In this document: piece by piece, positions 23,201-35,479 of the stretch
How positions within the stretch are numbered: position 1 is the first letter of the stretch
How the letters are laid out: each line of letters opens with the position of its first letter
NCBI RefSeq assembly: GCF_022965805.1
Contig: NC_133105.1
Span: 620,001-684,000, forward strand
Direction of reading: 5' to 3'
From: Primulina eburnea
Lineage: Eukaryota > Streptophyta > Magnoliopsida > Lamiales > Gesneriaceae
DNA: 64,000 nt
Position numbers and translations under genes: made by a program
The notes under the pieces: model-generated
Databases searched by the model: none
Told to the model about the DNA's origin: nothing
The model's input: the letters and a program-made list of their open reading frames with translations, nothing else

Positions 23201-26200
23201 GTGGCTGAAAAGAGGCTCTCGATTTCGGACATGTCTAATTCAGGAGCTCTAGGATGGATGATACAAGAGAAGACTACAAAGTTACCGATTGCACCTTTTA
23301 CATTGTGATATCTGGGAGGTTGATCGATATATATAATCATAAATAAGTAACGAAGACTATATGATACATACTTTGAAGCCTCCTCAGGTTTTTGAGCCTC
23401 AGCCCAGATGCTTCCATACATAGCCCTTGTTAGCTTCAACCAATGATACGGTTTCAGTGATGTCTTTTTGGCTAGATTATGAACTCTTCCACTCGCCCGC
23501 AATTGAAACTTCCCCTTTACACCCACAGGAGGTGTTGGAATGTTTCCACCACCTACTGAAGAACGAGACTGCAAAGGAGTAGTGCCAGATTTTGATAATC
23601 CATTGGAAAGTGGGGCAGGGGGAGGTGGAACAGTTTGACAATTTATAACTGAGGCTTCCTTCTGACCAGAACTTTGAGGAGTTGGTGCTGATGGAGCTGT
23701 AAAACTACCACTAGAAACAGTGGCCAACCGTGAACATGGAGGCGGAGGGGGTGTAGGGAGGGTGGGAAGAACTACTGATAACTTTTCTGGAACAAGTGAA
23801 GAATCTTGACAAGAGATCGAGGCAGAATCCCCAGGTAATAAAGCTGTTGGAGAAGGAACGATGATAGATAGATTATGAATTGTTGGGCCAATTGAGGAAG
23901 GCAATGCTGGAGTGGAAACAGGGGAAGCTAATGACAAGTCCCGAATAGAGGGGAGTGAAGCTGTTTCTTTGATACAAGAGGGAGGAGGAGCAACTGGCTG
24001 CAAGATCTTTGAAGAGGGAGATGTACTTGTTGCTGAGGGAGGGGGAGGCCGAGGAAAAGATAATAGAGATTGTGATTTAGCTTTTCCTAAGACAGGTGGC
24101 GAAGGAGGAGGAGGAGGAGGAGGAGGAGGAGGTGGAGGAGAAGCTGAAGATGTACTTTGAAAAGACTGAAGTACCTTTTTTACGGAGGATGAGTGTGGAG
24201 GGGGACCTGATGATTGGTTTCCGGAATAAGAATTGGGCGTCAAAGGACGGGGACGATTGGTGGGAAAAACAACCTGAGATTGGTCAATACGAGGAGTAGA
24301 AGCCATCTCCGAGAAGCAAGATGGAGAAGAGTCTGGGGTTGGAGAAAATGATTTTCCACTGGAAGACAAAGATGTATTGTAGGCAATACAAAGTGGGGGA
24401 GGAGGTGGTAGATGAGGCATTGGCAACTGCTGTCTAATGTGAGCTGACATTCTACAATCAAGGCCAAATTGGATGATTGGCAGTACTGGAACAGATAAGT
24501 AAGACTTGGATTGAGATGGTGGTGGTGAAGGCGGAGGTGGTGGTACTGATACCCTTACCAATGATTGTAGTGGTGGAGACTCTTGTCTTAATTGAAGAAG
24601 CAATGATGATGATGGTAGACTAGAGTGAATACCTGATGATTTTGAGTGATGTATTTGACAAGTAGCAGGTAATGAAGGTGAAGAGAGAGGTCGAGGTGAA
24701 ACTGGTGGCACTTCTAAGGATAATAGTGATGGTGGTGACTGTGGCACTGATGGCGATACTGGTGGATGTAGTGATCTTGTTGATCGAAAAAGTGGAGGTG
24801 GTGGTGGTGGTGGGGGCAGCTGAGGAGGAAGAGGAGTAGAATCTTTTCTTGTTTCAGAGTTATTAGATTGCTTTCCTAAGATAGTTTGCTCTGGCGCTGA
24901 GGGTTTGGAAGAATAAGAGGCTTCTTCATTGAACTCTGCATGATCATGAAGGAGTGCTGTAATCCCAAGTGCAGAAGGTGCACCATGGTATCTTGAGATG
25001 GCTATAGGAGCACATTGAAAAGAATTTGAATATAAAGCTGGACTTGAGATTGAAGTTGGAGAAGCTCGCTGTGATATTACTTTACATTTAGCAGGCCTTT
25101 GAACAACAACCTGCAGTTCTCTTTTCTCAATCTCACTTGTCTGTAAACTCTTATCAAGGGATGATTTTGATAAGGTCGAATGTGTTTCATTTATTGCAAT
25201 TTGTCTAGAAATCATGGTTTCATTTTCAAATACTTCAGATTTTGGAGTCTCTACAACCACCATTGAAGGACTTTCTTTGAGAAATCCTCTATCACCATGA
25301 GCATCACCTGAAAATTTGTCCTTCTGAACACTATTAGGAACAAGCAGATCCGAATTATTTAATGCATCATGAACTTCAACAAAAGCTTCGACGGGAAGAT
25401 CTTCATACTCAATACCAGGCAAATCGAGCCCAACAGATGAAGATAATGAATTCATCTCTGAGAAAAGTACCTTCAATCCAACCACAAAAAAATTTCACAC
25501 CTCAAATAATAGTCAAGTTGCTGCAGCAGATCCTACTTGAACAAAGTAGTGATGCTTACCTCTGCTCTGAAGTCTTCGGGAAATTGATCCTTAACATTCC
25601 ACAGTGTATCAATCTCGTCGGGTGTAAGGATCAATACGTTCGATCCTATGAATGCCGTATTGAACATCACCCGAAACATCATGTTTTCAAGTTTTAGTTT
25701 ATCATCCAATGTGATACATTCGAGCACAACATCACCTTGTACATGACAGTGGATATCAATTTTAACTTCACAATCTGCCTGTGACAAAGTTCAATTTAAA
25801 CAAAATAAATAAATAAGATATATATATATATACTTGTTTCGATGAAGAGGATGAAGAACAATTTATTATTATTTTTATTTTAGCATTGCAAAGCTTGAAA
25901 AGTATAAGCAAAGGTGAATCAAACAGAGGGGCAAAGAAGGGGAGTTCATTCCCCTTGAGACTATAAATTTTATTCAAAGTTGTCAAGAATAAAGTTTCTT
26001 CCCCCAAAATTGTTTCAATATGCCCAAACTCGGTCCCCTGTCTACAAATTCCAGAATCAAACCATGATTTTATGTTACAAAAGCAAGCCTGAATTGAACA
26101 TTACCCTTTTCAATGTCGCACTGCTTTGTTTGTTTTGGGCATAGAGAAAAGCACCTTTGTTGTCCGATCAACGACCATCAAAGGATCATGTCCATATATC

Positions 26201-27310
26201 CTAATGATGGGACGACAACCCCCTTCTCTGTGCATATCAGGAATGCATCTAAGAATGACACGATCCAATGTCAATGCCCCGTCCAAGGGAGGCCACTGGG
26301 AACCCGTGTTCCTTCTCGAGACATATTGTAGGTACCTCAACTGTGAAGGTAGTGGATTCAGAGGAGACAACAAACGCAAAATTTCTCGAGGTGCTTGCTT
26401 GTACATCATATCTAAAGTTTTCTGTTCCCCAGCGTATTGCTTCCTATAAATCAAGAGGGCAGCAAGCGTGAAAGCCATAACCGGCAGTGCATCCATCTGA
26501 CAATGCAACAAAAGTAGATTCCTCTGCCCAAGGGAGAGCCAACTTTCACTTGATCTCAAAAAGTGATGGATCATTTCCACGGTGAGCAACGGGCAATTTT
26601 CATACTGTCGAGGATAGTCTATTACTGTCATATTATACTTGGATAACAAATTAGTGACCTGGGCTTGTTGATCTCCCTCTCCAAAATTAAAAACCATGAT
26701 TGAAGCCTCAGGGAAATATTCGCAGAGTCGATCCACTATATGTCCAATATAGACGTTGTACCCATCATCCTCCGAGCCATTGGTGGTAAAGCAGCAATCA
26801 AATACTACAAAATCATGAAATGTGTTTCTGCATGAATTTTTCATTACAAGTTTAAATATCTGGCAGTGGCAGAGCCACACTCATTCTAGGTTGATCAATC
26901 CTCTGGGAAGAGAAATCATTTAACTAAAGTCATTCTAACTTTTGGCTTGATATAGCATTTTGTAGTCTCCTGAGAAATCATGAAATGGTTGATAATTTTT
27001 TTTTTTAACTCCACCCACCCCGACTATATTTTTCTTTTTGAAATGGAGAATTACTGTCAGTTCATTCGACATCTGTATATGGATTTTTTTCTTCAGCATC
27101 AATCTAAATCATCATAATACGAAACAATGTAACACATAGAAACATTCAAAATGCAGCCATATTTTGAATAAAACTATTTTATTTTTTCAAACTTATAAAG
27201 AACTGAACTTCATCAAAACAAACAACTAAAAACGCACCAAAAACCCTTTCTGAGATCTCCAGAAGCCCTTCCGGCGGCTTTCGATAGAAAAATTTGCGGA
27301 GAAGCGCCAT
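20282..27310 (-). CDS. Class II formin (PTEN-like, C2, FH1, FH2)
   Basis: Seventeen exons: 27310-27238, 26804-26122 (or 26105), 25778-25560, 25470-23372, 23248-23119, 22932-22861, 22528-22430, 22352-22311, 22205-22125, 21998-21948, 21874-21793, 21600-21506, 21367-21296, 21216-21100, 21015-20947, 20864-20798, 20451-20282, about 1406 codons. The start is MALLRKFFYRKPPEG. Exon 2 carries the PTEN-like domain with LLLLHCQMDAL in place of CX5R, so it should be phosphatase-dead, as in plant class II formins. Exon 3 is the C2 part. Exon 4 is the Ser/Pro-rich FH1 with long Pro runs. Later exons are FH2 (LGNALNHGTARGSAVGFRL, KLTLMHYLC). Formins nucleate and elongate actin from profilin-actin at membranes. 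The usual exon 2 donor (GGGTAATG, low end 26105) leaves an in-frame TGA and a 1-nt phase error; an upstream weak donor GCA|GTGCGA (low end 26122) keeps frame. Confidence 0.9.
22265..22292. repeat. (GAAC)n microsatellite in a formin intron
   Basis: Five tandem GAAC units followed by GAAA lie in the intron between formin exons 8 and 9, just before the donor-side end of exon 8 in genomic order. Confidence 0.8.
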
Positions 27311-28656
27311 TCAATCACCAAGATCTGGAGAGGCTTGGTGGTGGCCCAAAAACTACCAAGACAACCCTATAAGTACTGGAATATCAACCACATTTACACT
27401 TGAATGTCAAGAACCCAGGTGAGGTGATAAAATCTTGAAAACAAGACTCAGAGGCACATGTATATAAATATATATATAATACGTTTCAGCTTACAAATGG
27501 AGCGTTATTCTTTACATTCAAGAATGTGAGACAAGATCAACAGTAGCTGTGGGTTTTGCTGGGGCAGCAAGGAACACTTGAAATCTTTCCGTATGGAACA
27601 TTTCTTCACACTCACACTTACCCTGCGTCTGTTGTTTGCTCTGTGATTCTCAAGACTAGACTTAGCTTTCAATGGGGGGAACCAAAAAGACAAAGCGAAC
27701 GTGTGCGCCTCCCACTGACAGGGGAATAATTGGATTCCCTTCTTCTTTTTATTACTATTTTTATTCCATTTTTTTCCAAGATTTGGTGTTCTGATTTTAA
27801 CTATGATTACGATAATTCAGTTGTTTGAAGACAACATAGGAGGATCTAGCTGGGAATTCTTTATGTCAATGTGTTTCATGGTAGATTAAGAGATTATGGG
27901 TCGCATGATTAGTTATATATTCCTGATTCGTATCTGCATCTTAATTTATTAGAGTTGTTGTCTCTTTCATATCTTTTTTTGCACGTGTCTTCGAGAATAT
28001 ATATGATAAGAGGGTTAACATGTGATTTGATGTCCGACCCGATTTATCTGGTATTTGAATAAATTCAATATTTATATAAAATTAAATAATTTGATAATAA
28101 TATGAGTAACATGTGCCTCTCTCGTGTGTCCCTAGCCCTCCAAAATTGGCTATAATTTTTGGATCATCAAGATTTAAGACATGCAGAATGTGGAAACTGA
28201 ATAACCACTTAATTAACTAAATAACAAATAAATAAATATTTTACTGTTACCAAAACAAGATATTTAAATACATCACGTATTTTCATATTTTATTCTATTC
28301 TTTTCTAAATAAATAAGTCAATAGCGATTTAAAATATTATTTTCTTTTAGTTAAATTATGTTTCATTATAGATAAATGTACATTTTGAAACGAAATCTGA
28401 GATCGTACACGCACTAAATACAAAACGAAACATAATATTTTTTTAAAAATAAAAATCTGGAATGCCTACATTGAAGGTCAAGGGAGCACCAAATTACATC
28501 CTAATAAACATCATTAATGTATTAGGCAGAGTGTGTGAAATGTTACGTACACATTGACGTTAGTATTTATTCCAAAAATCTCTTAAATAACTAAATATGT
28601 AAGAAGGCTTCATAGATCGTTTGAAGATTGTGGTATGTTACAAATATTTGAAACCT
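27311..28656. other. Formin 5' region and spacer before chorismate mutase
   Basis: The stretch 27311 to about 27700 should be the formin 5' leader and promoter (minus strand). Beyond that the sequence is AT-rich with no gene, tRNA or recognisable repeat. The last 50-100 bases before 28657 probably hold the chorismate mutase 3' untranslated region. Confidence 0.45.
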
Positions 28657-30900
28657 TTACTCGAGACGACGAAGAAGGTATTCGACTTCAACAAATTTTG
28701 TTAATGGCATCACCCATTCTTCATATAACCGAGAAACAACAGACGGATTGATCTTGTACTTGCCGTTGGTGTCGTTTTCTTGGAGATCCACATCTTGACC
28801 GAATAACAATGCTTTTTTTGCCACCCTTTTCTTGATCGCCTCTTCCACAGTTGGAAAAGTTAATAACTCCATTAAAGCTTCTTTGTTCTGCTAGAATTCG
28901 AGTTGTATATGATGGGGTACTGCTTCCTGGCAGTTTATTATTTTGAAATATAAGTGAATTGTGTATTTACCTTAGCATCTATAGCTGGAGTATAGTCTCC
29001 GGGGGCGTCTCTGAATTTAACCTCGGCTACAAACTTTCCCAAGTGAATCCTTCTTGAAAGTGCCTGGAAACATGAACTTTACTATCCTAATAAATTTCTC
29101 AAGAAATTATAGAAAGATTAAGCTCTTCCACCAGGTTAGTCTTTTAGATTTAAACTCAGCTTTCATCCTATCGTCCGACATTCACCGTGTGGGTAAAAAA
29201 TGTTATACTAGCTTATTTTACCTGCAAACAATCTAAATCACTGGCTGCAGTGGCAGCATAGTTCCCATCATCTCCGTCACTCGTGATCAAAGGAAGCAAT
29301 TTCTTGAGGTAAAAATTTGATATTTTGTCATTCACGTTAATGGAAGCACCTGAAGGATGCAAGATCTGAAAAAGAATGTATCGCTGATTAAGAAAGCATA
29401 GAAATTGAAATACAATACTGGTAAAATTGCTAAATGATCTCAAGACTTCAGTAACTCGTCCATTTTTACCGGTGTAGAAGAGTTGAGAGTTTGCAGTAAA
29501 GGAGCTGGTAACTTGTCTGGGAAAAAGGCGTTCTCTTCTGGAGATGTGTAACGACCAGCCTGTGGACAAATCAGACGGAAGATTTCACCTTGTAAACTTC
29601 TCATGATGATAATACATCATTCATTTGGGCTAATGATTCGAAATCCATGGGATTCACTTTGATATAAGAAAATACCGAGACCAAGACTCTAGGTTATCAT
29701 GGAAATGTACGTTTTATATTTCTTATGGCCACTAAAAACATCAACAAAATCTCTATTAACATGATTCTTCTTTTAATGATACTATAAAATCATAGAAAGT
29801 AAAATTTATAAATAAACAATTCCCATTTCATAGCTTTATACAGATTACATAACTACATTCGTTTAAAACTCCAATTTTATTTAACATAATGCCAACCATA
29901 TTTAATGAAGACACAACAAAAAAATAAGGCGTCTTGGAGAAGAGGATCATGGCACAAATTGCAGTGTGTGTCTTCAGTGAAGCACACTGAGCAACGCTAT
30001 TTTGAAATACAGATGTATCAAGATTACAAACCATCGGGAAAAAAATCCAAGCAAACGTGAATGGCTATTTTAATATATTGAACTTAAAACTTAAATGTGC
30101 ACAATCTTTTCATTCAAGGTGCATTTCAAACCTGCCTTGGCAATTGAGGCGCACCAACGTGCACCCTGTAAGCTCAAGGCACACGTCTCATTCAAGATAT
30201 GTGCATTAGGCCAAGATATGGCTTAAGTTTAGGAACCACAGGTGTATTTTTAATAACCACGATCCAATTTGAAACAAAAATTCAGTGAAGCTTAAAGAAA
30301 TCCAAGTTGATCACATATCATGGACAGATCTTTCATAAATTTGAGCTTGGCATATTTCAAGAGAACTAAAAAAGCTGGTTCGTATGCAGCATTCATCACC
30401 AGCGCCAGAAGAATGAAAATCAACCAAGCCATAGCCATATAGATTAGATAAATCAATACATCACTATCATTCTTGTTTATATTATTATCCAATGAGTATT
30501 TAGAACTAACTTCTTTTTTTTTTAATAAGAATCAGTTTAAGATGTTAAAAATTCGTATTGTCACCATCGTCAGCATTTTGTCAGCACATTTTTAAAAAAT
30601 TCATAAAGCACAGATTTTATGACCATAAGCCAGATCAATTCCATTAAATTTGGGGGGAAAAGGAAATTAAAAGATAAAAGAAAAGCATACCTTGGCCTGA
30701 AGAGCTTCGGATTCTTTGAGAAAGAAATCGAACAAAGAATCCGATGATTCGGGAACGCACTTGTCCTCGTACAGGGCCAAATTTCTGGGATATTTCGCTC
30801 TCTCGATCAGATAAAAGATAATGGTGTCTTCTTGGCGAACCAAGCTCTTTCTCAAAGAATCAAGATTCAACAACTCATCAATTCTTGTGCTCAGCGCCAT
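28657..30900 (-). CDS. Chorismate mutase (plant AroQ type, CM2-like)
   Basis: Five exons join to 255 codons: 30900-30691, 29559-29470, 29365-29222, 29063-28971, 28887-28657. The enzyme turns chorismate into prephenate, the branch step to Phe and Tyr. Conserved blocks are SLRKSLVRQEDTIIFYLIER, GRYTSPEENAFF, GDDGNYAATAASDL, ALSRRIHLGKFVAEVKFRDA and VEVEYLLRRLE at the C-terminus. The short N-terminus before LNLDSLRKS leaves no room for a plastid transit peptide, which matches the cytosolic isoform CM2 (insensitive to aromatic amino acids in other plants, family knowledge). The ATG at 30900 is chosen because its context fits family length. The same frame stays open upstream to 31239 and includes a hydrophobic run just before this Met. 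Confidence 0.93.
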
Positions 30901-31243
30901 TTCACAGACTATAGCAATCAATATGAATGTTGATAATGCGCTGTTGAAGATCCGAAATATCAAATAAACAGGATGAAATGTAGGGTTGCGGACGAAAGGT
31001 TGGATAATGATTGGGATGAGTAAAGGTGGGATTTTGAAGTGGAGGTAGCGTCGTTCGCCAATAAAAAAGTTAACTCTACCGTGGGTGGGTGAAAGAGGTG
31101 CCTTAGTAAGGAAGGCTTGTTTCCTTTGTTTAACTTTAATTAGTGGTATAATTAAGGTAAACTTTCCTTTTTCTACTCTAGATTGGGTCGGGTGTGGACG
31201 CAAATTCGGATCTAAATTGAGGATTTCTAGCCTACTCAATAAA
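30901..31243. other. Upstream region of chorismate mutase
   Basis: This is the promoter and leader side of the minus-strand chorismate mutase gene. The frame of exon 1 stays open here for about 113 codons, with a hydrophobic stretch (residues FILIAIVC) immediately upstream of the chosen Met but no nearby upstream Met. Confidence 0.4.
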
Positions 31244-31427
31244 AATCAGGTCTCTTGTGAGACAGTCTCACGAATCTTTATTTGTAAGACGGATCAACTC
31301 CACTGATATTCGCAATAAAAAATAATACTATTAGCATAAAAAGTAATATTTTTTTCATGTATGACTCAAATAAGATATTTGTCTCATAAAATACGACCAG
31401 TGAGACAATCTCACACAAATTTTTGCC
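31244..31427 (-). mobile_element. MULE-type MITE copy B
   Basis: A 184-bp copy of the same family as 14632-14812 in the reverse orientation, more diverged. The flanks CTCAATAAA and CAGAATAAA match at seven of nine positions, consistent with an old 9-bp target-site duplication. Confidence 0.8.
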
Positions 31428-31681
31428 CAGAATAAAAACCAAAAGAAAAATTATCTCTCACAAGAAGTAATGATGTATGATATGGGTTTATGGTTTAGAC
31501 GATAAATTACAATTTTGTTATTTTTAATAATTAATAAAAATTAAACATTTTTAATTGTGAGACGAATAATTAATAATTTGATTGATGTAAAACAAATTAT
31601 CAATGAACAGAATTATAACCAAACATTTGATTAGATTAAATTGGATAATTGATCGTATCAAGTCAATCAAACACAACATCA

Positions 31682-31810
31682 CCGAAATACCCATATTTCG
31701 GGCTTTTTAACAGTTTACGTCACATTTGGTACAAGTTTAATAAAGTAATGTAAAAAATAAAAATTTAACAATATAATGTGTTAAAAATTTAACAATATAA
31801 TGTGTTAAAT
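31682..31810 (+). repeat. Left terminal inverted repeat of the MULE
   Basis: It aligns in order, with gaps, to the complement of 37465-37372. It includes a 24-bp tandem duplication of the AAATTTAACAATATAATGTG block (about 31763-31810), absent from the right end. Confidence 0.65.
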
Positions 31811-31815
31811 TAAAA

Positions 31816-31951
31816 ATCTTCAAGAGGCGTGACTTGTTGTTAAATTTTTTTTAAAAAAAAATAAAACAAGTCACGCCTCTTGAAGAGGCGTGACTTGTTT
31901 TATTTAAAAAAAAAAAAAAACAAGTCACGCCTCTTCTAGAGGCGTGACTTG
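31816..31951. repeat. Left hairpin cluster, part 1
   Basis: One half unit (31816-31838), one perfect palindrome of 43 bp (31861-31903: 21-base arms around a central G, arm ACAAGTCACGCCTCTT) and one 31-bp inverted repeat (31921-31951: 14-base arms, loop TCT) lie in tandem, separated by A/T runs. All share the AAGTCACGCC arm core. Confidence 0.9.
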
Positions 31952-32683
31952 CTGTTAAATTTTTATTTTTAAATAAGCAAGTCATTTGCTTTTATCACCA
32001 CATGTGAAAAGCTATCCAACAAGACTACATGTGATAAAAGCTACGACACATTAAATTTCGGACTACACATTATTAAAGCTGCGACACATTAAATTCACAT
32101 GTTGAAAGCTGCGGAGACCATATTTTTAAAAATTTCGAATTTATTATGATATTATAAATTTTCTACTATAAATTGAACACTTGTTTCATTCTTTTCATTC
32201 ACTCGTTTCATATTTTTCATTCACTCTTCTCGTTTTTTCATCGGTAAGTTTTGTATATGTTTCAATTTCTATTTTTACATTTCGCATATTTTTCAAAAGA
32301 CACGGACTCAACACATATTTTTTTTGGTTTTTGCAGGTTTCTTTTATTTGGACAACTTATATCAAGGTATGTATACTTACATAAATTAATATTTTAATGA
32401 TTAATTTTATAAATGTAATTATTATTTATGTTAGACTAATTTTGTAGTGTTATTTAATTTTTTTTCAATTTTAATAATTACGTGATTTTTTAAAAATTAC
32501 TAATTTTTGTAAAGAAGCAACTTTCCTTATTATTTTTTTGATAATTTGCACACTTCCATTAATAATTTGCATTATTGTTAAAAAAAACTAGCGTTATTTT
32601 TTTTTTTTAAGAAAAAGACGTGACTTTTCAAATAATTTTAAAAAAACGTGACTTCCTTTTGAATAATAATAATTTTTTTAAAA

Positions 32684-32848
32684 AAAGGGAGTCACGCCTA
32701 TTAAGTAGGCGTGACTTCCCTTTGAAATTAATAATTTTTTAAAAAAAGGAAAGTCACGCTTACTTGGTAGGCGTGACTTTCCTTTGAAAAATAATAAATT
32801 TTTTTAAAAAAGGAAAGTCACGCCAACTAATTAGGCGTGACTTTCCTT
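32684..32848. repeat. Left hairpin cluster, part 2
   Basis: Three tandem inverted repeats: 32684-32723 (arms with GGGAGTCACGCCTA / TAGGCGTGACTTCCC), 32745-32784 (GGAAAGTCACGC / GCGTGACTTTCC) and 32810-32848 (GGAAAGTCACGCC / GGCGTGACTTTCC). Each has its own centre (TTAAG, TTACTTGGTA, AACTAATTA). Two half units with CGTGACTT lie just before, at 32620-32656. Outer arm bases differ between units, but the two arms of a unit match each other. Confidence 0.88.
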
Positions 32849-33785
32849 ATGTTTTAAAAAAAATCACACTTCTTTTATTTATTTTTTATGATTAAAAAAA
32901 TTTAAAAAAAATTTAATTTAATTATTTAAAAAAATATATTTCTTCCATTAATAAAAAAAACGTATAAAAAATCATACTTCTCTTATTTATTTTCTATGAT
33001 TAAAAAAATTTTAAAAAAAAATGAAATTAATTATTTAAAAAAAATATTTGTATCGTTGATCGATACAATATGGTCAAAAGCTGCAAATTTATTTGTTGAT
33101 AATTGGATGGTAGTGAGAAAATTTAAAATCATATGTTTTATCTGTTTTGGAAGCACACCTGACTTGATTAGTTTTTTTTAAAAAAATAATTTGTGATGTT
33201 ATTGAAGAACCATGTTACGGTAAAAAAAATGAGTTGCAGTTTTATTAATTATTAACATATGCTTGTTTGGATTTTTTTAAAATTTTACGAAAAAACGTTA
33301 TAAAAATTTTAATTGTAATTCGTGTGTTAGAGTGATATGAATTTTTAATTATTTTTTAAAAAATAGATTATGTTTAATTATTGATATATGTTTGATTATA
33401 ATTTTTTTTAACTTAAATAACTATTTTTTAAAAATACGCTATTCGTTAATTATGAACCACGATAATGTTATATGTTTATTTTGTTGGTTATTGTTAATAT
33501 TTCTAATATTTTTATAATCATATGTTAGGATAAAACTAATTGTAAATATAATATGTTTTGTATTTATATTTGTGTGAACTTGTTTTTCTTAAAAAACCGT
33601 GACTTTTGTATATTTTTTTCAAAAAAATAATAATAATAAATAAATTCTCAAATATTTTATTAAAACACATTATTTGTGTGAACTTGTTTTTCTTAAAAAT
33701 ATTATTTTTAGTGTAATTATTATTTTGTACTTGTAGTTAATGTTTTATTTTATATTTTTTATAATTGATATTGTATTTGTTTTGT

Positions 33786-35342
33786 TTATACCATATTGTG
33801 ATAGATAATAATAATAATAATAATAATAGTGCCTGGATTGTACTTCACAAGGGCACCCATGTACCTTGGCAAAAGACGTACTGAACTCTCCCATGTACCA
33901 TATACATTTTCCACCGCCCGCTTTAAACTGTACCATGCCTTACCATATGAGATTTGATAATTATATCGATCTTTCACAAGCTGGATAACATATTTAATCT
34001 CATACGAAGGATCACACCGAACAATACCGACAAGTGTTTTTGCAATCATATTCTTGTCCAAGTTATGGTGGTCTAACCCTACCTGGCTAGACATACATGT
34101 ATGTGGACCACCATATTTCGTGATCTTGAAATACCCCAATTTTGATTTGAACGATGCACGAAGACCCCACTTACAGTTGATATTTGAATGTTTAGTTTTA
34201 CAACTAACTTTCCACAAAATCTTTGTACTCTCCACAACTTGATACTCACGTCGAGCAATTCTAACTGAAAAGTCCTTAACTGCGGCTATCAAATGCTTTT
34301 TATCTTTAAAAACCATGTTCGTGCAAAGTTCTCCTCTATCTGCGTTGTAATAACTCAAATTCGATGCAGATGGAATTCCAACAGAATCAGGGCGTTGCTC
34401 ATCATATATTGTACTAAAGAATTGAGGTACGTTATACAAAGATTGACCGACAGGCGGGACAGAAAATGGTAATGCATCGGGTCGGTAATCAAGATTTGAA
34501 ATGCCTTCAAAAGGATATGCATGCATATGATCACTGGTGTCGGTATGAGATGGTCCAATATCAGCAAATGTGGCATTTTCGTCTTCATGTTCATCTTCAT
34601 CTGTTTCACTTGCAGTTGTATCAGGTTCAGTAAATATCTCAGTGGCGTGAAGGTGAGCATCTAATGACAACTCACGTGATCTTTGTTCATCATGTACGAC
34701 ATGTGTCAGTCCATGACCTGATCCAGCACTCGGTGAACAATCCAAACCTACATGGTTTGTGTCAACTGAGTACCATCCTCTTGCACCAGAATCCCATCCT
34801 CGTACGGAAATCGGCCAACCAACATTTTCTTCTACGGTGTCAGTAATATACCGATCTCATCCCCCAGTCCAATCATGCGAATTAAATCGATTTTCATCTA
34901 TTGGTTCGAAAAAAGCAGCAGCGGAAGTACCAGCTTCATCATGAAATCCCATCGAATCGAACCCTTCAGTTATACATGGAATGTATGATTCAGGAACCTC
35001 AACATCTACATTATGCTCAACGAAATCCTTTTCGATATACAATTCAATACACCGCATTTCGTTAATAGAATCCAGCATAAACTGTAAATTGTTGTCATCA
35101 TTGATGTCAAGATGCACTTCTACGCAATGTGACTTATCCATGTAGGAATATTTTGTTGACAAATTTAAATTAAATTTTGAACTTTCAATATTTGTCAGAC
35201 GGTATACTATTTCTTTCAACTCATGCAAATTAATAGATCTTGGTATTCGTGTTGCCCTCAATGCAGTGGTACTATATTTTACGGTGTGATGTCCTATAAT
35301 AACATTACCACCTACGAATAAAAGCACCGGCACACTGTCCAT
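33786..35342 (-). pseudogene. MULE transposase, N-terminal part, stop-broken and truncated
   Basis: The ATG at 35342 opens a frame beginning MDSVPVLLFVGG with a PB1-like N-terminal region. A single TGA at 34857-34859 (after HDWTGG) interrupts it. The same frame resumes and continues through VEENVGWPISVRGWDS to a MuDR DNA-binding domain: FKDKKHLIAAVKDFSVR, CKWGLRASF, GPHTCMSSQVGLDHHNLD. It then enters the transposase start (YGKAWYSLKRAVENVYG, PRYMGALVKYNPGT). Directly after NPGT the frame enters a (TAA)n microsatellite (about 33806-33829) and stops. The DDE catalytic region and the zinc knuckle are missing, so this copy cannot encode active transposase. Confidence 0.88.
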
Positions 35343-35479
35343 TCCTATAAAAAAAATCAATAGGTCACACAAAATAAAAAGGTAATAAATTTTTTTATAA
35401 AATTTCAATTGAATAACAAAATGCGAAATATAACAAAATAATACACTATAAAAATTAATTTACATATGCTTTCATTTTT

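Noticed and set aside
23912..24299. Plus-strand open frames rich in Gly and Glu
   Set aside because: They are the antisense of the polyproline FH1 exon of the formin; the repeats come from CCN codons on the other strand.
31640..31690. TTGATCG near both MULE ends as a target-site duplication
   Set aside because: The copies lie at unequal distances from the matching inverted ends, so they do not define consistent element borders.
31861..31951. Hairpins considered as microRNA precursors
   Set aside because: The stems are only 14-21 bp with tiny loops, shorter than plant miRNA precursors, and no mature-strand evidence exists. A small-RNA role for the arrays remains an open idea only.
32181..32384. 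Plus-strand Phe/Ser-rich 67-codon ORF
   Set aside because: It looks like a TC-rich untranslated leader with a GT-AG intron inside the MULE rather than a protein-coding exon.
31816..32848. Regularly spaced palindromes considered as a CRISPR array
   Set aside because: Unit sequence and spacing vary, the setting is a plant genome and a MULE end, and the repeats themselves differ by covarying arms.
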